A DNA stretch of 64,000 bases from Apium graveolens (GCF_009905375.1 NW_027419785.1:1-64000), one strand, 5' to 3'. Shown: positions 47,430 through 59,579, numbered from the stretch's first letter. Numbers and translations are program-made. The notes: generated from the letters alone by a model not told the origin.

Positions 47430-49538
47430 ATGTCTGAAGAAGCACAAACTCCAACCAAGCCCACCAAAACTGAAGAAACTCAAAAGACTGAAACCCACAG
47501 TCGATATAAGACTATTAGGGTTCCCATACTAAGACCTTCTGAGTATCCCATATGGAAAGTGAAGATGTCTATGTTTCAGGAAGCTACAGATCCAGAATAC
47601 CTTGACAGAATTAATAAAGGACCACATAAGCCTACCAAGCTCTCTGTTGTAGTTGCTGATCATCCAGCAAAGACCCTACGAAAGGAGAAAGGTGAGTACA
47701 CAGCTGAAGACATCTCATCTATTGCCAAGGATGCAAAAGTAAGGCATTTGCTGCATAGTGCCATTGATAATGTCATGTCAAATAAGGTAATACATTGCAA
47801 GACTGCAAAGGAGATATGGGAAGCTCTGGAGACAAGATGTCAGGGAACTGATGCAATCAAGAAGAACAGGAGGACTATACTCACTCAAGAGTATGAGCAC
47901 TTTGACTCAAAAGCTGATAAGTCATTAACTGACTTATATGACAGGTTTGTCAAACTCTTGAATGATCTGTCGCTGGTGGACAAGGAATATGATCTTGAAG
48001 ATTCAAATCTAAAATTTCTTTTAGCCCTTCCTGAAAATTAGGATTTGAAGTCTACTACTATAAGAGACAACTATGACCTTACTAAAACTACTATTGATGA
48101 TATTTATGGTATGCTCAAGACTTATGAACTTGAGATGGATCAAAGGAGCAAGAGGCATGGAAGAATGTCAAGTACAATTGCTCTTAAGGCTGAGGAGGAA
48201 TCTCCTATAGTTGTTGCCTCAAAGAGGGGCAAAGGAAAGGCTCTCATCATAAAGTCTGATTCAGAGTCATCATATTCTGATGATGATGATTCGGAAACTA
48301 AAAGCTTATCTGAAATGGATGCTGATGAAGAGATGATAAAATTGCGTGCTCTTATGGTGAAGGATATCACAAAGATAGCCTACAGGAAATTCAGAAAGGG
48401 AAATAAGTTTTTCGGGAAAGGTGTAAGTTCTGATAAGAAAGGGTTCAGAAAGTCTGAAGGAAAGGGAGGAAAGTCTGACAAAGGATACAACTCAAATATC
48501 AAATGCTACAACTGTGGTGAAAGAGGTTACATATCTCCTGACTGCAAGAAAGGAAAAAGTGACAAAGGCAAGGCACTTGTCACAAAGAAGAAAAGCTGGA
48601 CAGACACTTCAAATTCTGAATATGAGGTGAACTATGCCTTGATGGAAAATGCTAATAGCAGCCCTGAAACTGCTGAATTGAAGGTACCTCAAATAACTTA
48701 TGATTTTCATACTGATGATATTACTGAGTTGAGATTATATCTTAAAACCATATTTTTTAGTTATAGAGATCAGATTTTAACATGTGAAAGATTAACATCT
48801 AAAAATTCTGCTTATAAAAAGAGAAATGATTGTTTAGAAAAGGAGTTAGTTGTTCTTCATCAAACTAAGAAAGAAAAAGATGATGTTTTATATGTTAGAG
48901 ATGAAGTGTTAAAATTGAATGAATCTCTAAAAGCTGACTTAGAAAAAGAAAGAGAGATTATTAGAACTTGGACTAACTCTGGCAGATCAACTCAGAATTT
49001 ATTAAGTAGTGGAAACTGGAAAGAGGGCCTAGGTTATGGAGATGATAAAAGTGAAAAAGGAACTGAACAAATTGAGCCAATTGTTGTTAAACAGACTGCT
49101 AAGCCAAAGATAAATCCTGTTAAGTTTATAGCAAAAACTGTAAAGTCTGATTCTGAAAAGATGAAAGAGTCTGTGACAGAAGTTAAGGAAAAGTCAACTT
49201 CTGACAAACTGAAACAGGATAAACCAGCTGAAGTAAACATAGGCTCAATGATGAAGAAGCAGCTTAAGCATAACCTGAAAGAGATTAGGAATGTCAACAA
49301 GGTAAAGGAAGCTAGGAAAAATAGGAATGGAAAGGAAGGTTTGAATAAAAGCAATAATTATATGCCTATTCCTAATGCTCCTAGAAAGAAATGCTATAAC
49401 TGTGGAAACACTAATCATCTTGCTTCTTTTTGCAGGAAGAATAAGAATATAAACTCTTTACCTCCTAGATCAGGAGTTAAGAGTCAGTCTGTTAGGTTTA
49501 AGCTACAAAATCCTTGTTTTCATTATGATGGTATATGA
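47430..49538 (+). pseudogene. gag: Copia-B gag, broken by nonsense codons
   Basis: I place the start at ATG 47430 (MSEEAQTP), because the upstream part of the frame lies in the LTR and primer site. The capsid region follows (block LYDRFVKLLNDLSLVDKEY). A TAG at 48039-48041 interrupts it at the position where copia-A Gag has Trp. The frame continues to a TGA at 49536. Knuckle 1 (48504-48545) reads CYNCGERGYISPDC, with Tyr in place of the zinc-binding His. Knuckle 2 (49391-49432), CYNCGNTNHLASFC, is intact. Between them is a charged coiled-coil-like segment with LEKEL and DLEKERE. Confidence 0.93.
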
Positions 49539-52500
49539 TATTCTATTTATACTTATAAGGAATATCATAGTTTCTACTATGATTATTATCAAATAAAACC
49601 TTCTTTGAAGAAAGTTACTTTAATTCCTTCTAGTGTAAAGTCTGATGCAAAGTCTGATATAAGTTCTGATAAACAACATGTTAGCATAAACTCGGAAATT
49701 AAATCCGCTGCAAATGCTAACAAACTTAAAAAGTCCAAAGGATCCAAGAAAGTATGGGTCTTTAAAACTAACCATTAGTGGTCTTTGTGATTGTAGGGCA
49801 ACAGGAAAAAACATCTTAGTTTTGGACAGTGGATGTTCAGGACATATGACTGGAAATAAAGCCCTGCTATCAGACTTTGTGGAGAAAGCTGGCCCAGGAG
49901 TTTCTTATGAAGATGGCAACATGGAAAAAACTCTGGGATATGGCAATATCAATCTTGGGAATGTCATCATTGAAATAGTAGCTCTTGTCTCAGGACTTAA
50001 ACACAATCTGCTATGTGTGAGTCAAATATGTGACAGAGGTTATCATGTGGATTTCTTTGAAGAAAACTGTGAAGTTGTAAGCAATTCTACAGTCAATGTG
50101 GTTCTGAAAGGTTACATGCATGGTAACATTTATAAAGCCGGACTTTCAACAAGTTCTGATGGTTCTGCAATCTGTCTGTTGAGTAGAGCATCAATTGAAG
50201 AAAGCTGGAATTGGCATAAAAGACTCTCTCATTTAAATTTCAACAACATAAATGAGCTAGTAAAGAAAGATCTTGTGAGAGGACTTCCAAAATCAGTATT
50301 TGCTCCTGATGGCCTTTGTGATTCATGTCAAAAGGCAAAACAAAGAAAATCTTTTTTCAAGAGCAAAACTGAATCCTCAATTCTTGAGCCTTATCACCTA
50401 CTGCATGTTGATCTATTTGGTTCAGTCAATTTCATGTCTATTGCAAAGAAGAAATATGCTATGGTTACAGTGGATAAGTTCACAAGGTACACTTGGGTGT
50501 ATTCCTTGCACAAGAAGAATGAAACTACATCTACTCTAACTGATCATGTCAGACAGCTGAATAAGTTGGGCAAAGATTCTGTTAAAATTATAAGAAATGA
50601 TAATGACACTGAGTTGAATAATTCAATCATGGAAGAGTTCTGCAAAGAGCATGGAATCAAACAGGAATTTTCTACACCTGGAACTCCACAGCAAAATGGA
50701 GTTGTAGAAAGAGAGAACAGGATTCTCATTGAAGCTGCACGAACTATGCTTGATGAAGCAAAGCTACCAACCTACGTTTGGGCTGAAGCTGTGCAGACTG
50801 CTTGTTTTACACAGAATGCAACACTCATAAACAAGCATGGAAAAACACCATATGAGATGGTGAAGAAAAAGAAGCCAAATCTGAAATACTTTCATGTATT
50901 TGGTTGTAAGTATTTTGTTCTTAAGACTCATCCTGAACAGCTGTTAAAATTTGATCTAAAAGCTGATGAAGGAATTTTTGTTGGATATCCACTTTTCACA
51001 AAAGCCTTCAGAGTCTATAATTTAAGAACAAGGGTAGTCATGGAATCTATCAATTTATCTTTTGATGATAAGAAGATTACTGGACTTGAAGATTTCAATG
51101 ATCACGATTAGCTGAGATTTGAAAATAAAGATTTAAACTTTGATATTGTAAATTCTGATGACTTAAACTCTGATCTTGTAAGTTCTGATGGGTTAAGTTC
51201 TGATGTCATTGAAACTGTGGTAACAACACCAAAAGAAAATGCACATGTCCAGGGGGAGCAAGCTGAAGATCCTACCAACCCTCAAGACTCTCAAGAAGCA
51301 TCAGAACCTGTCACTGGTTCTTCAAGTTTTAATTCATCAAGTTCTGATGAGCCAAATTCTGATAATTCTGGAAACTCTGATTCTTCAAAATCCTGAAGGA
51401 ACCAACTCAAATTCTGAAGTTTTAAAGAGCATAACTACAGGGGGCATCAGAATATGCTGATGGAGATAACATGGATCATGGGGGAGGATCCTGTTCTAGA
51501 AATCAACTTCCATCTGCAAGGAAGTGGACCAAATCACATACACCTGACTTAATAATTGGAGGTCCTGAAGCAGGTATCAGAACTAGAACTACAACATGAA
51601 ATGAATGTCTCTATCATTCTTTTTTTATCTCATACTGAACCAAAGAAAGTGGAAGAAGCTCTTCAAGATGTTGATTGGGTGCAAGCAATGCAGGAAGAGT
51701 TAAATGAATTTGAAAGAAATAAAGTCTGGACCCTAGTGCCAAGACCAAAGAATAGATCAGTTGTTAGCACATAGTGGGTGTTCAGAAACAAAACTGACAG
51801 TGATGACATAATTACAAGGAACAAAGCAAGGCTGGTTGCTAAGGGCTACTCTCAACAGGAGGGTATTGATTATGATGAAATATTTGCACCAATTACTAGA
51901 TTGGAAGCCATAAGAATCTTTCTGGCTTATGTTGCTCACAAAAAGTTTAAAGTCTTCCAAATGGATGTGAAAAGTGCTTTTCTCAATGGAGAATTGGAAG
52001 AAGAGGTATATGTTGAACAACGTCCAGGGTTTGTAGATTCAAAATTTCCAAATCATGTCTACAGGCTTGACAAAGCACTTTATGGCCTTAAGCAAGCTCC
52101 AAGAGCATGGTATGAGACTTTAGCTCAATTCCTTCTGGAAAATGGATTTCACAGAGGCACAATTGATAAAACATTGTTCTACCTCAACCATGGAAAGGAC
52201 TTACTTTTGGTACAGATATATGTTGATGATATCATATTTGGTTCTACAAATGCCAAACTCTGTGAAAGGTTTGCAAAGCTAATGCAGTCAAGATATCAAA
52301 TGAGTATGATGGGAGAACTTAGCTATTTTCTAGGACTTCAATTAAATCAAAATGAAGAAGGTACTTTTATCTGTCAATCTAAGTACACCAGAAATTTACT
52401 CAAGAAATTTGGAATGCAAGACTTTTCAACTGCATCCACTCCCATGGCCACTGCAACCAAGTTAGATAAAGATACTGGTTCATCAGTAGATATTACTAAC

Positions 52501-53177
52501 TACAGAGGTATGATTGGCTCTTAACTCTTTTTAACTGCTAGTAGATCTGATATCATGTATGCTACCTGTCTTTGTGCAAGATTTTAGGCTGATCCAATAG
52601 AACCTCATTTAATAGCTGTAAAAAGAGTTTTCAATTACCTCAAGGGTACAGCTGATCTAGGATTGTGGTATCCTAGAGAATCAGATTTTAAGCTAATAGG
52701 TTACTCAAATGCAGATTTTGCAGGATGCAAAATAGACAGGAAAAACACTAGTGGAAGCTGCCAATTTCTTGGAGGCAGATTGGTTTCTTGGTTTAGCAAG
52801 AAACAGAAATCAATTTCCACATCAACCGCAGAAGCAGAATATATTACTGCAGGAAGCTGTTGTGCACAGATTCTTTGGATGAAGAATCAGTTACTGGATT
52901 ATGGGTTAGAATTTTCTAAAATACCTATTTACTGTGATAATCAAAGTGCTATTGCTATGACAGGTAATCCAGTTCAACACACTGAATGACAAAACACATC
53001 AGTATTAGGTACCATTTCATAAGGGAACATATGATGGAAGGTACAGTGGAATTGCATTTAGTTCCAACAGATCAACAACTAGCAGATATCTTCACAAAAC
53101 CACTATGTGAAGCTACTTTTACAACACTGGTAAATGAACTTGGAATGGTTTCAGGTTCTTTCTCTAAATCTACTTAG
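49539..53177 (+). pseudogene. pol: Copia-B pol: protease, integrase, reverse transcriptase, RNase H, broken
   Basis: After a frame change near 49770, an open stretch (49714-51111) holds protease LDSGCSGHMTG with its catalytic triad, the integrase zinc region (WHKRLSHLNF then CDSCQKAK), catalytic Asp in LLHVDLFGS, Asp in IIRNDNDTE (Gly changed to Asp after the catalytic residue) and Glu in GVVERENR. An NSD/SSD-rich linker (51120-51420) follows. Reverse transcriptase (51600-52530) has [10 protein letters not shown] and YVDDIIFG (YVDD at 52219-52230), with stops at 51772 and 52522. RNase H (52663-53177) has ADFAGC, STAEAEY, DNQSAIA and LADIFTKPL, with a frameshift near 52986. Confidence 0.94.
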
Positions 53178-54657
53178 TTTTTTATTCTCATGCATCAGAT
53201 TTTATGATCAGTGTGTACAGATTGTCTTATCTTCATGTAATCTGTGCTTAAATTGTAATACATTAAATGCCGATTGTTATCTGATATAGATCTATATACT
53301 CTGATAGTGATTTGAATGTTCTGTGTCTATTCAATCCAATGAGGATTACTGTGCTAGATGCTGACCTACTAGTCTTTAACATACTAGAAATCCCATGTTT
53401 GAATTAGTTGTTTATGTGGAAATTCATTAACACAAGCAAATTCTGATTTTGAGCTTAGTCAAATTTACTTTGTGTATCTTATTACTAAGTCACAAACTAG
53501 ATTCTTGCTTCTTATCTGTCAAATTCTGATGTCAGTAAATCTTAAGGATGAACCACATGCTTGATAAGCCTTACTTATCTGAAGAAAAGAAAAGAAAATT
53601 AAAGTCAGGTAGAGATCTAGAGTAAAAATGTGGAAGGGAAGAACCAAGTGCATTGCTGGTATTAAGTAATATGCATTAGAAAAGCAAATAAATTTTTCTT
53701 GGTGACCTTTCACACCCTCAGATTACTGGAGAAATACTCTGATAATAGCATAAATTTTGATAAGTAGTTGTGACTCACTTACACTGAGAAGGAAGTGTAA
53801 AAAGGAATTTCAAAAGATGCATAAAATGAGCACAAACAGTTGTGGTGGACTTTTGCATAAATTCATTCTATAGTAGACTTCATTATTAATGACAGATTTT
53901 AAGCACTTTTCTTAGTTATGCCATATTTCTAAGAGTGTACTGAAGTTTATCAAACTTTAATCTTTATCTGATATTCTGCTAATACATACTCTCACTCCAT
54001 ATGAATGATGAAAATTACTGTGGCGATCAAGTTGTTTCAGATAAACAGTTATGTGTCATATGCATAAATTCTGAGGACAAATTCTGATGATTAAACTCTG
54101 AATAAACAAGTCAGAATTTGTATGAAGAATCACAGATACAAACATTCACTTTTTGAGTACATAAGCCATGTTCTGATGACTGTTAAAATATGATAATAGT
54201 CAAGTTCTGATATTAAATCCCGATGGACACTCTGATGCTTACATGGCATTATTCTTACTTGGCTTATTTGTGGAGAATAACTGAAACGGTCATATTTAAT
54301 CAGAATATAATTAGGTGAGATAAAAATAGTCATAATTATTTGGGTTAGGGGTAAACGTGCTTGTCGTTAAAAACTGCATGTGCACAGTAATTATTGCTTA
54401 TTTCTCATGCCCACTAACTCTGCTTTAACTATTTACTGGCTGACAGGTGTACAAATGTCTGTTTTACTTCTAAAAAGGACTGTTGAGTGGAGAGAGTATA
54501 TATATGGGAGTTACAAGATTTTCTAATCTTTTACCTACTTTTCTATTCTTAATCTATCTTATTCTCTCTCTCTTTAATATTCTCTGAAGCTTTTTCATAC
54601 ATAACTTTTATCAAACACCTTGTGCACAATATATTTTCTCACTTATTTCTTACAGAA
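53178..54657 (+). promoter_or_regulatory. Copia-B spacer with possible internal promoter for the extra ORF
   Basis: About 1.5 kb between RNase H and the extra ORF without coding evidence. It contains many CTGAT/AGTTCTGA words. At about 54497-54507 GAGTATATATATGGG is a TATA-like box, followed by a CT-rich leader (54535-54600) and the ATG at 54658. This is a plausible internal promoter for a separate mRNA. Confidence 0.4.
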
Positions 54658-56898
54658 ATGGCACCAAAGGATATTATTTTCAATGGAGCGAAGTTTGTCC
54701 CCAACAATTACTTGGTTATTCTTAGCAAGAGTGAATCCCCATCAGATCTTCACTTCGTTCAGGACTTTCTCGCTAACTCTGAGATATGTTATATGCTGAC
54801 CCAACCAGACACATTCTCAGGAACTCAAGTGCTGGAGTTCTGGAGGTCAGGCGTGTATGATGATGGTGGTGCCAATGGGTCCCCAAGTATTGTCTTTACT
54901 ACAGTCGAGGATGCCCATGTGGTGACTTTGGCCACAGTTCGACAAGCACTCCATCTGCCAAAAAACTGCAGATATTTAACAGTTGAAGAGCCAGTTCTTC
55001 AAAAGCTAATGGCCAATCTGGGCTATGAGAAGACTCTGGCAAAACTGGGACAGTTGAAGAGACCTCACATAAGGAAGGAATGGAGTTTCTTCTTCGACTG
55101 CATCACCAGGACTTTTGCAAACAAGTGCTCCAATTTTCAGTTGAACTTCTTCTCTCACTCCTACTATCAGATGATGCCAAAAAGGGGGGAGAAGGTAGTT
55201 AAGTCCAAATGCTCAAATGATCAATTATTGAAGAAGAAAGATGATGAAGCTGATGACCAGGGAAACCCTAGCAAGTGTAGAGGTTAAGTTCAAGGTAAAG
55301 AGGAGATGAGCAAGGTTTCTTCAAGGAAACTAATTACTGATGCAAGCAAATCTTCTACTCAAAAGAAGACAAGTTCTGAAGCTGCTCAAAATCAAAATCT
55401 GATAGCAAGTACTGAAACTCAAAATATGATATCAAGTTCTGATGAGCAAAGTTTGATAAAGCCTAATGTTCTGATACAAGGTGGAAGTCAAGATTCTCAA
55501 AAGTTCATGCAAACTCTGAAGCTCAAGGGGAAGCAGACTACTGTCTACTACAAGGATCCCAAGATTCAGACACCTGATGAGGAAATTGCTAGAAGATTAT
55601 TTCTGAAGCATAATCCAGGAATGGATTTAGAAAATCTCAAGGAGGAAGAAGCTAAATTTAAAGCTGAAAAGAAAAATCTAAAGCCAAAAGCTTATGTTGC
55701 AAAAAAACCTCCAAGGCCTAAGGAAAAAGGCATTGTGGTCAAGTAAAAGTCACAAACTGAGGCATCAAATCCTAAAACAAGATCACAGTCTGAGATTGAT
55801 CCCAAAGACAAAGGGAAAGGAAAAATTGAGGAACCAATCAAGCCACTGGAGATGAAAATTCCTCAAATTCTGATAAAGCCAGTGTGCCAAATGGTTCAAG
55901 TTACTGATGATAATCTTGCTGAAGATAAAGACGTTCAAACTCTGAAAAGAAAGAAGATTTCTGAAGAATCAAATACAACCTATGACAAGGCTCAAGTCGT
56001 TCAGAGTGAAGAACTGCAAGCTTTAACTGAAACAACAAGTTCTGATAAAGTCATCAATTCAACCTCTGACAGTGCTCAAGTTGATTTAGACAAAATGGTA
56101 GTAGCGGATAAAAAGAAACTTCTGTGGAAAAATGTGAAACCATCAGATCCAAAGAAAAGCCAAATGTTGTCTACTTTCACGACTATTGGGTTAAATGCTA
56201 GAAAACCTATAGACAGGGCTGGACTAGGTTCTGATTAAGCTAAGATCGAAAAAGGAATTGAAGTTGCTACTAGAGATCCATTTTTATTGACTGACAGACC
56301 GCTTGAAGATGTTACACAGAAACATCTTGATAAGGTTATCTCTATTCAAGTGGTACTGGATGCTCATGACAAGTGAAATGTCAAGGAAAATCTGCTTCTA
56401 TTTCTTGAAGATGGAAGGACATATCAGATGTCAGAATCAGATGTGTTAAACAAATCACTGAAAGATCTTCAATTCTTTCATTACCTTTTAGAGGTAAAGT
56501 CTGATATTACCAGGAGATAGTCAAACTTCATATTGAAGACCATCATAGATAAAGCTAGAATTTATGGTTCAAGAGTTACAGAATTCATTCCTAGTATTGT
56601 TAAAAATGATGGAAGTGAAATTTCAGTGAAGAAGGATTCTGCTAAGCTTGAAGTGATACTGAAAGGGAAATGTTTATGCTACAATGAAGATTCTTCTTAT
56701 CCTAGGGTAATAAGACTGAATGAAGGTTTAGAAAGAAACCATATCTCTGCTTTAAGGACTACAATCTATCAGATTGGAAGTCAGAATGAAGAGAAAAAGC
56801 AAGTCAAGACTACACTCTCTCAAGTCCTGAGGATTAAAGAAGAAAAGCTGATATCAAGCTTTGTCAAGAATCATCATGGATTCAGATTGAGTCAGTGA
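54658..56898 (+). pseudogene. Copia-B extra ORF (ORF3), broken
   Basis: ATG at 54658 (MAPKDIIFNG). The first about 180 residues look globular: FVPNNYLVILSK, then EICYMLTQPD, VLEFWRSGVYDD, IVFTTVEDAHVVT and RTFANKCSNF. These align by eye with the copia-A extra ORF. The tail is Lys/Ser/Glu-rich and full of SSD/SEL-type repeats, likely disordered, with stops at 55285, 55744, 56236 and others and at least one frameshift. A C-terminal block (56533-56898) is again more ordered. I do not know the function. A relation to the plant transposon-protein domain found in many asterid predicted proteins is possible but unproven. Confidence 0.7.
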
Positions 56899-57018
56899 GA
56901 TTGGTAAAAGCTACAAGGACTGTAAGTTGTAGTTAGTTATCTCGTTAAACTCTTATTGCATTTGTACTTAAATGTTTTTGACATCATCAAATCTATTAAC
57001 TTGTATATTTTGCATAAT

Positions 57019-57036
57019 TTACAAGTTGGGGGAGAT
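57019..57036 (+). other. Copia-B polypurine tract
   Basis: AGTTGGGGGAGAT ends directly at the 3' LTR start (57037), the typical copia plus-strand primer. Confidence 0.88.
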
Positions 57037-57589
57037 TGTTAGATATATTTCAGATGTCATGTCTAATATGTTTCATGTTTAGTTTTCAGATCTTAACAAA
57101 CAGGACATATCAGGACTTACTGAAATCAGGAGTTACTAGTAGTCAGAACTTAAGGTTATATCTGAACTTAAGTGCGGGAGGACTTACAGTTAAGGAAGGA
57201 AGCTGATTTATAGTAGAAGATCGAGACTTAAATAAAAGAAGATATGCATGGAAAGAGTTAGAAGACTGGAAGACTTATAGAAGATATCTGATTGATATAT
57301 TTTAGGAGACAGAATTGTTTTCCATATCAATTAGAAGTTATCTTCTAACTGTGTACTATATAAACACAGACTTTGGGTTTACACTATATGTGTTATCATT
57401 ATCGAGAAGATTATACATTGTAACCTAGCAGCTCTTAGTGATAGTTGTTCATCACTGAGAGAGAACAGTTCCATTATAACAGAGTTTATCTTATTGAATA
57501 TATCAGTTTACTGTTACTTATGTTTAAAATCAATTTGATTGTATAAACCCTGTATTCAACCCCCTTCTACAGTGTTGTGTGACCTAACA
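57037..57589 (+). repeat. Copia-B 3' LTR (553 bp)
   Basis: Pairs with 46828-47378; TATA box at 57357-57364. It carries a short insertion relative to the 5' LTR near 57120-57140, within the word cluster. CGGAC follows at 57590. Confidence 0.96.
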
Positions 57590-58145
57590 CGGACTAGTGG
57601 TTAGCTTAGAAAATTTATTCTAAGTAAAAATGGTTGCGACTAATAGCTTGTCTGGACTAGTGGTTAGCTATTTTAGTTAGAAGATTTATTCTAAGTAAAA
57701 ATGGTTGCTCTAGTCCTGACTAGTAGCTTGTCCGGACTAGTGGTTAACTTTTTTATTTAGAAGATTTATTCTAAGTAAAAATGGTGGCTCCAGTCCTAAC
57801 TAGTAGCTTTTCTGGACTAGTGGTTAGGTTTTTTACTTAGAAAATTAATTCTAAGTATAAATGGTTGCTCTAGTCCTGACTACTAGCTTGTCCGGACTAG
57901 TGGTTAGGTATTATACTTAGAAAATTAATTATAAGTAAAAATGTTTCTCTAGTCCTGACTAATAGCTTGTCCGGACTAGTGGTTAGCTTTTTTACTTAGA
58001 AAACTTATTCTAAGAAAAAATGGTTGCTCTAGTCCTGACTAATAGCTTATCCGGACTAGTGGTTAGCTTTTTTACTTAAAAAAATTATTCTAAGCAAAAA
58101 TGGTTTCTCTAGTCCTCACTAATAGCTTGTCCGGACTAGTGGTGA
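57590..58145. repeat. Hairpin-forming tandem array, about 75-bp unit, 7 copies
   Basis: Each unit reads CTAGTCCTGACTAATAGC, TTGTCCGGACTAGTGGTTAG, then TTTTACTTAGAAAATTAATTC and TAAGTAAAAATGGTTG. Two inverted repeats per unit: TTACTTAGAA with TTCTAAGTAA (7-base loop), and AGTCC with GGACT. It continues the array left of copia-B. It lies exactly between the convergent ends of the gypsy pol gene (minus) and the antisense gene (plus), so a shared terminator role is conceivable. Confidence 0.92.
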
Positions 58146-58182
58146 GTTTTAATAAATGTAAAGAGGATATGCTTTTCATTAA

Positions 58183-59317
58183 TCATTCATACAAAACATA
58201 AGGAAAAATATATTGGTTGCTTTCCATATTGGCTACAAGATTTTGGTTGCTTTGTTTGTTCTTTCCTACTAGTATAATTTCCTTAATTTGAGTCCATGCC
58301 AAGTATTTGGGACTTCTGAGCCATCCATGTTCAAGAGTTTGTAGGTTCCTGGCCTCAGGACTTCTTTGACCTTGTATGGTCCTTCCCATTTGGGCATTAG
58401 CTTTCCAGTGTTTGTAGGATCTGATGATTCTGTGTCTCGAAGGACTAAGTCTCCAACTTAGAAGTTTTTGACTTTGGACTTCTTACTAAGTACTCTTTTA
58501 TTTTCTCCTTATATTTTTCCATCCTTTCTATAGTTTGGTCCCAGACCTCATCAATTAACTCCATGTTTGTTCTGAGTCCTTCTTCATTTGCTTCTTCCTC
58601 AAAGTTTATTGCTCTGTGAGAAGGAGATCCCACTTCAATAGGAAGCATTTCTTCTGTTCCATAAGCTAGTTTGAATGGAGTTTCTCCGGTGCTTGTCCTG
58701 GGGCTTGTCCTTTAGGACCATAGTACGTTTGGTAGTTCTTCTGGCCATTTGCTTTTGCTTTTTTTGAGTGTCTTTTCAATACCTTGGAGCAGGATTCTGT
58801 TGGTGACTTCTACTTGGCCAATTCCATGGGGATATGCTACTGATGATTTTTTATGTTTAATCCCGCGCTCCTGAAGGTAGGACTCGAATTCCAATCCGAT
58901 GAACTGTGGCCCGTTGTCTGATACTAGGACTCGCGGTATCCCGAACCTCATCAAAATGTTGTCCATAAACTTTATACAGTCTTGCTGATTAATTATCCTC
59001 ATTGCTTTCGCTTCAACCCATTTGGTCATGTAATCAATCGAGACTAAAAAGTACCTGAGATCTCCTTTGGCCCGGGGAAAGGGTCCCATGATGTCAATAC
59101 CCCAGACAGCAAAGGGGATAGGTGACATGAATGAGGATGGTAAGACTGGGCTGATCCGGGACACATTGCTGAAGAGCTGGCATTCCTTGCATTTCTTCAC
59201 GAACTCTATTATGTCTTGGTGGATAGTTGGCCAGTAGTAGCCTTGTCTTATGATCTTATGAGGTAGGGCCTTTGCGGATATGTGATCTCCGCATATCCCT
59301 TCATGCACTTCCGCCAA
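58183..59317 (-). pseudogene. pol: Gypsy integrase, broken at the C-terminus
   Basis: The zinc-binding region has HEGICGDH followed by KKCKECQ (59310-59150). Catalytic Asp is in GIDIMGPF (about 59090), Asp in LVSDNGPQF (about 58910) and Glu in QVEVTNR (about 58810), all kept. The open frame stops at 58712. The C-terminal parts continue in other frames at 58648-58445 and 58389-58183, so at least two frameshifts occurred. In a live element it would insert the cDNA into the genome. Confidence 0.92.
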
Positions 59318-59579
59318 GCAGTACTTTGTTTCTTCTGGGCCGACATATTATAGGATAGGAGAAGAGAAAGTCCTGCGGTAGAGTAGTCCTTCTTCGAGGA
59401 AAAACTTGGCTGCTTTTGCTTTCAATCTTTGGGCTTTTCCTTTATCCTCCGGGAGCTCTCCTTTATCCAAATAGTTGATAAGGGGTCATCCAGTTCTGGT
59501 TGCTTTCGATCTCCAAGACCTCTCCGGATTCAATAGATGGTTTGTGGAGTTCTTCGAAGTAAACTGAGCAGTCCAGGTC

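Larger units (their letters stand above)
46828..57589 (+). mobile_element. Copia-B: full-length Sirevirus-like copia element, TSD CGGAC
   Basis: Both LTRs are present (46828-47378 and 57037-57589), bounded by TGTTAGATATAT...GACCTAACA and flanked by CGGAC on each side (46823-46827 and 57590-57594). Order: primer site, gag, protease, integrase, reverse transcriptase, RNase H, extra ORF, polypurine tract. The LTRs differ at several bases and by a small insertion. It landed inside the hairpin array of the gypsy element, so it is the younger of the two. Confidence 0.97.
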
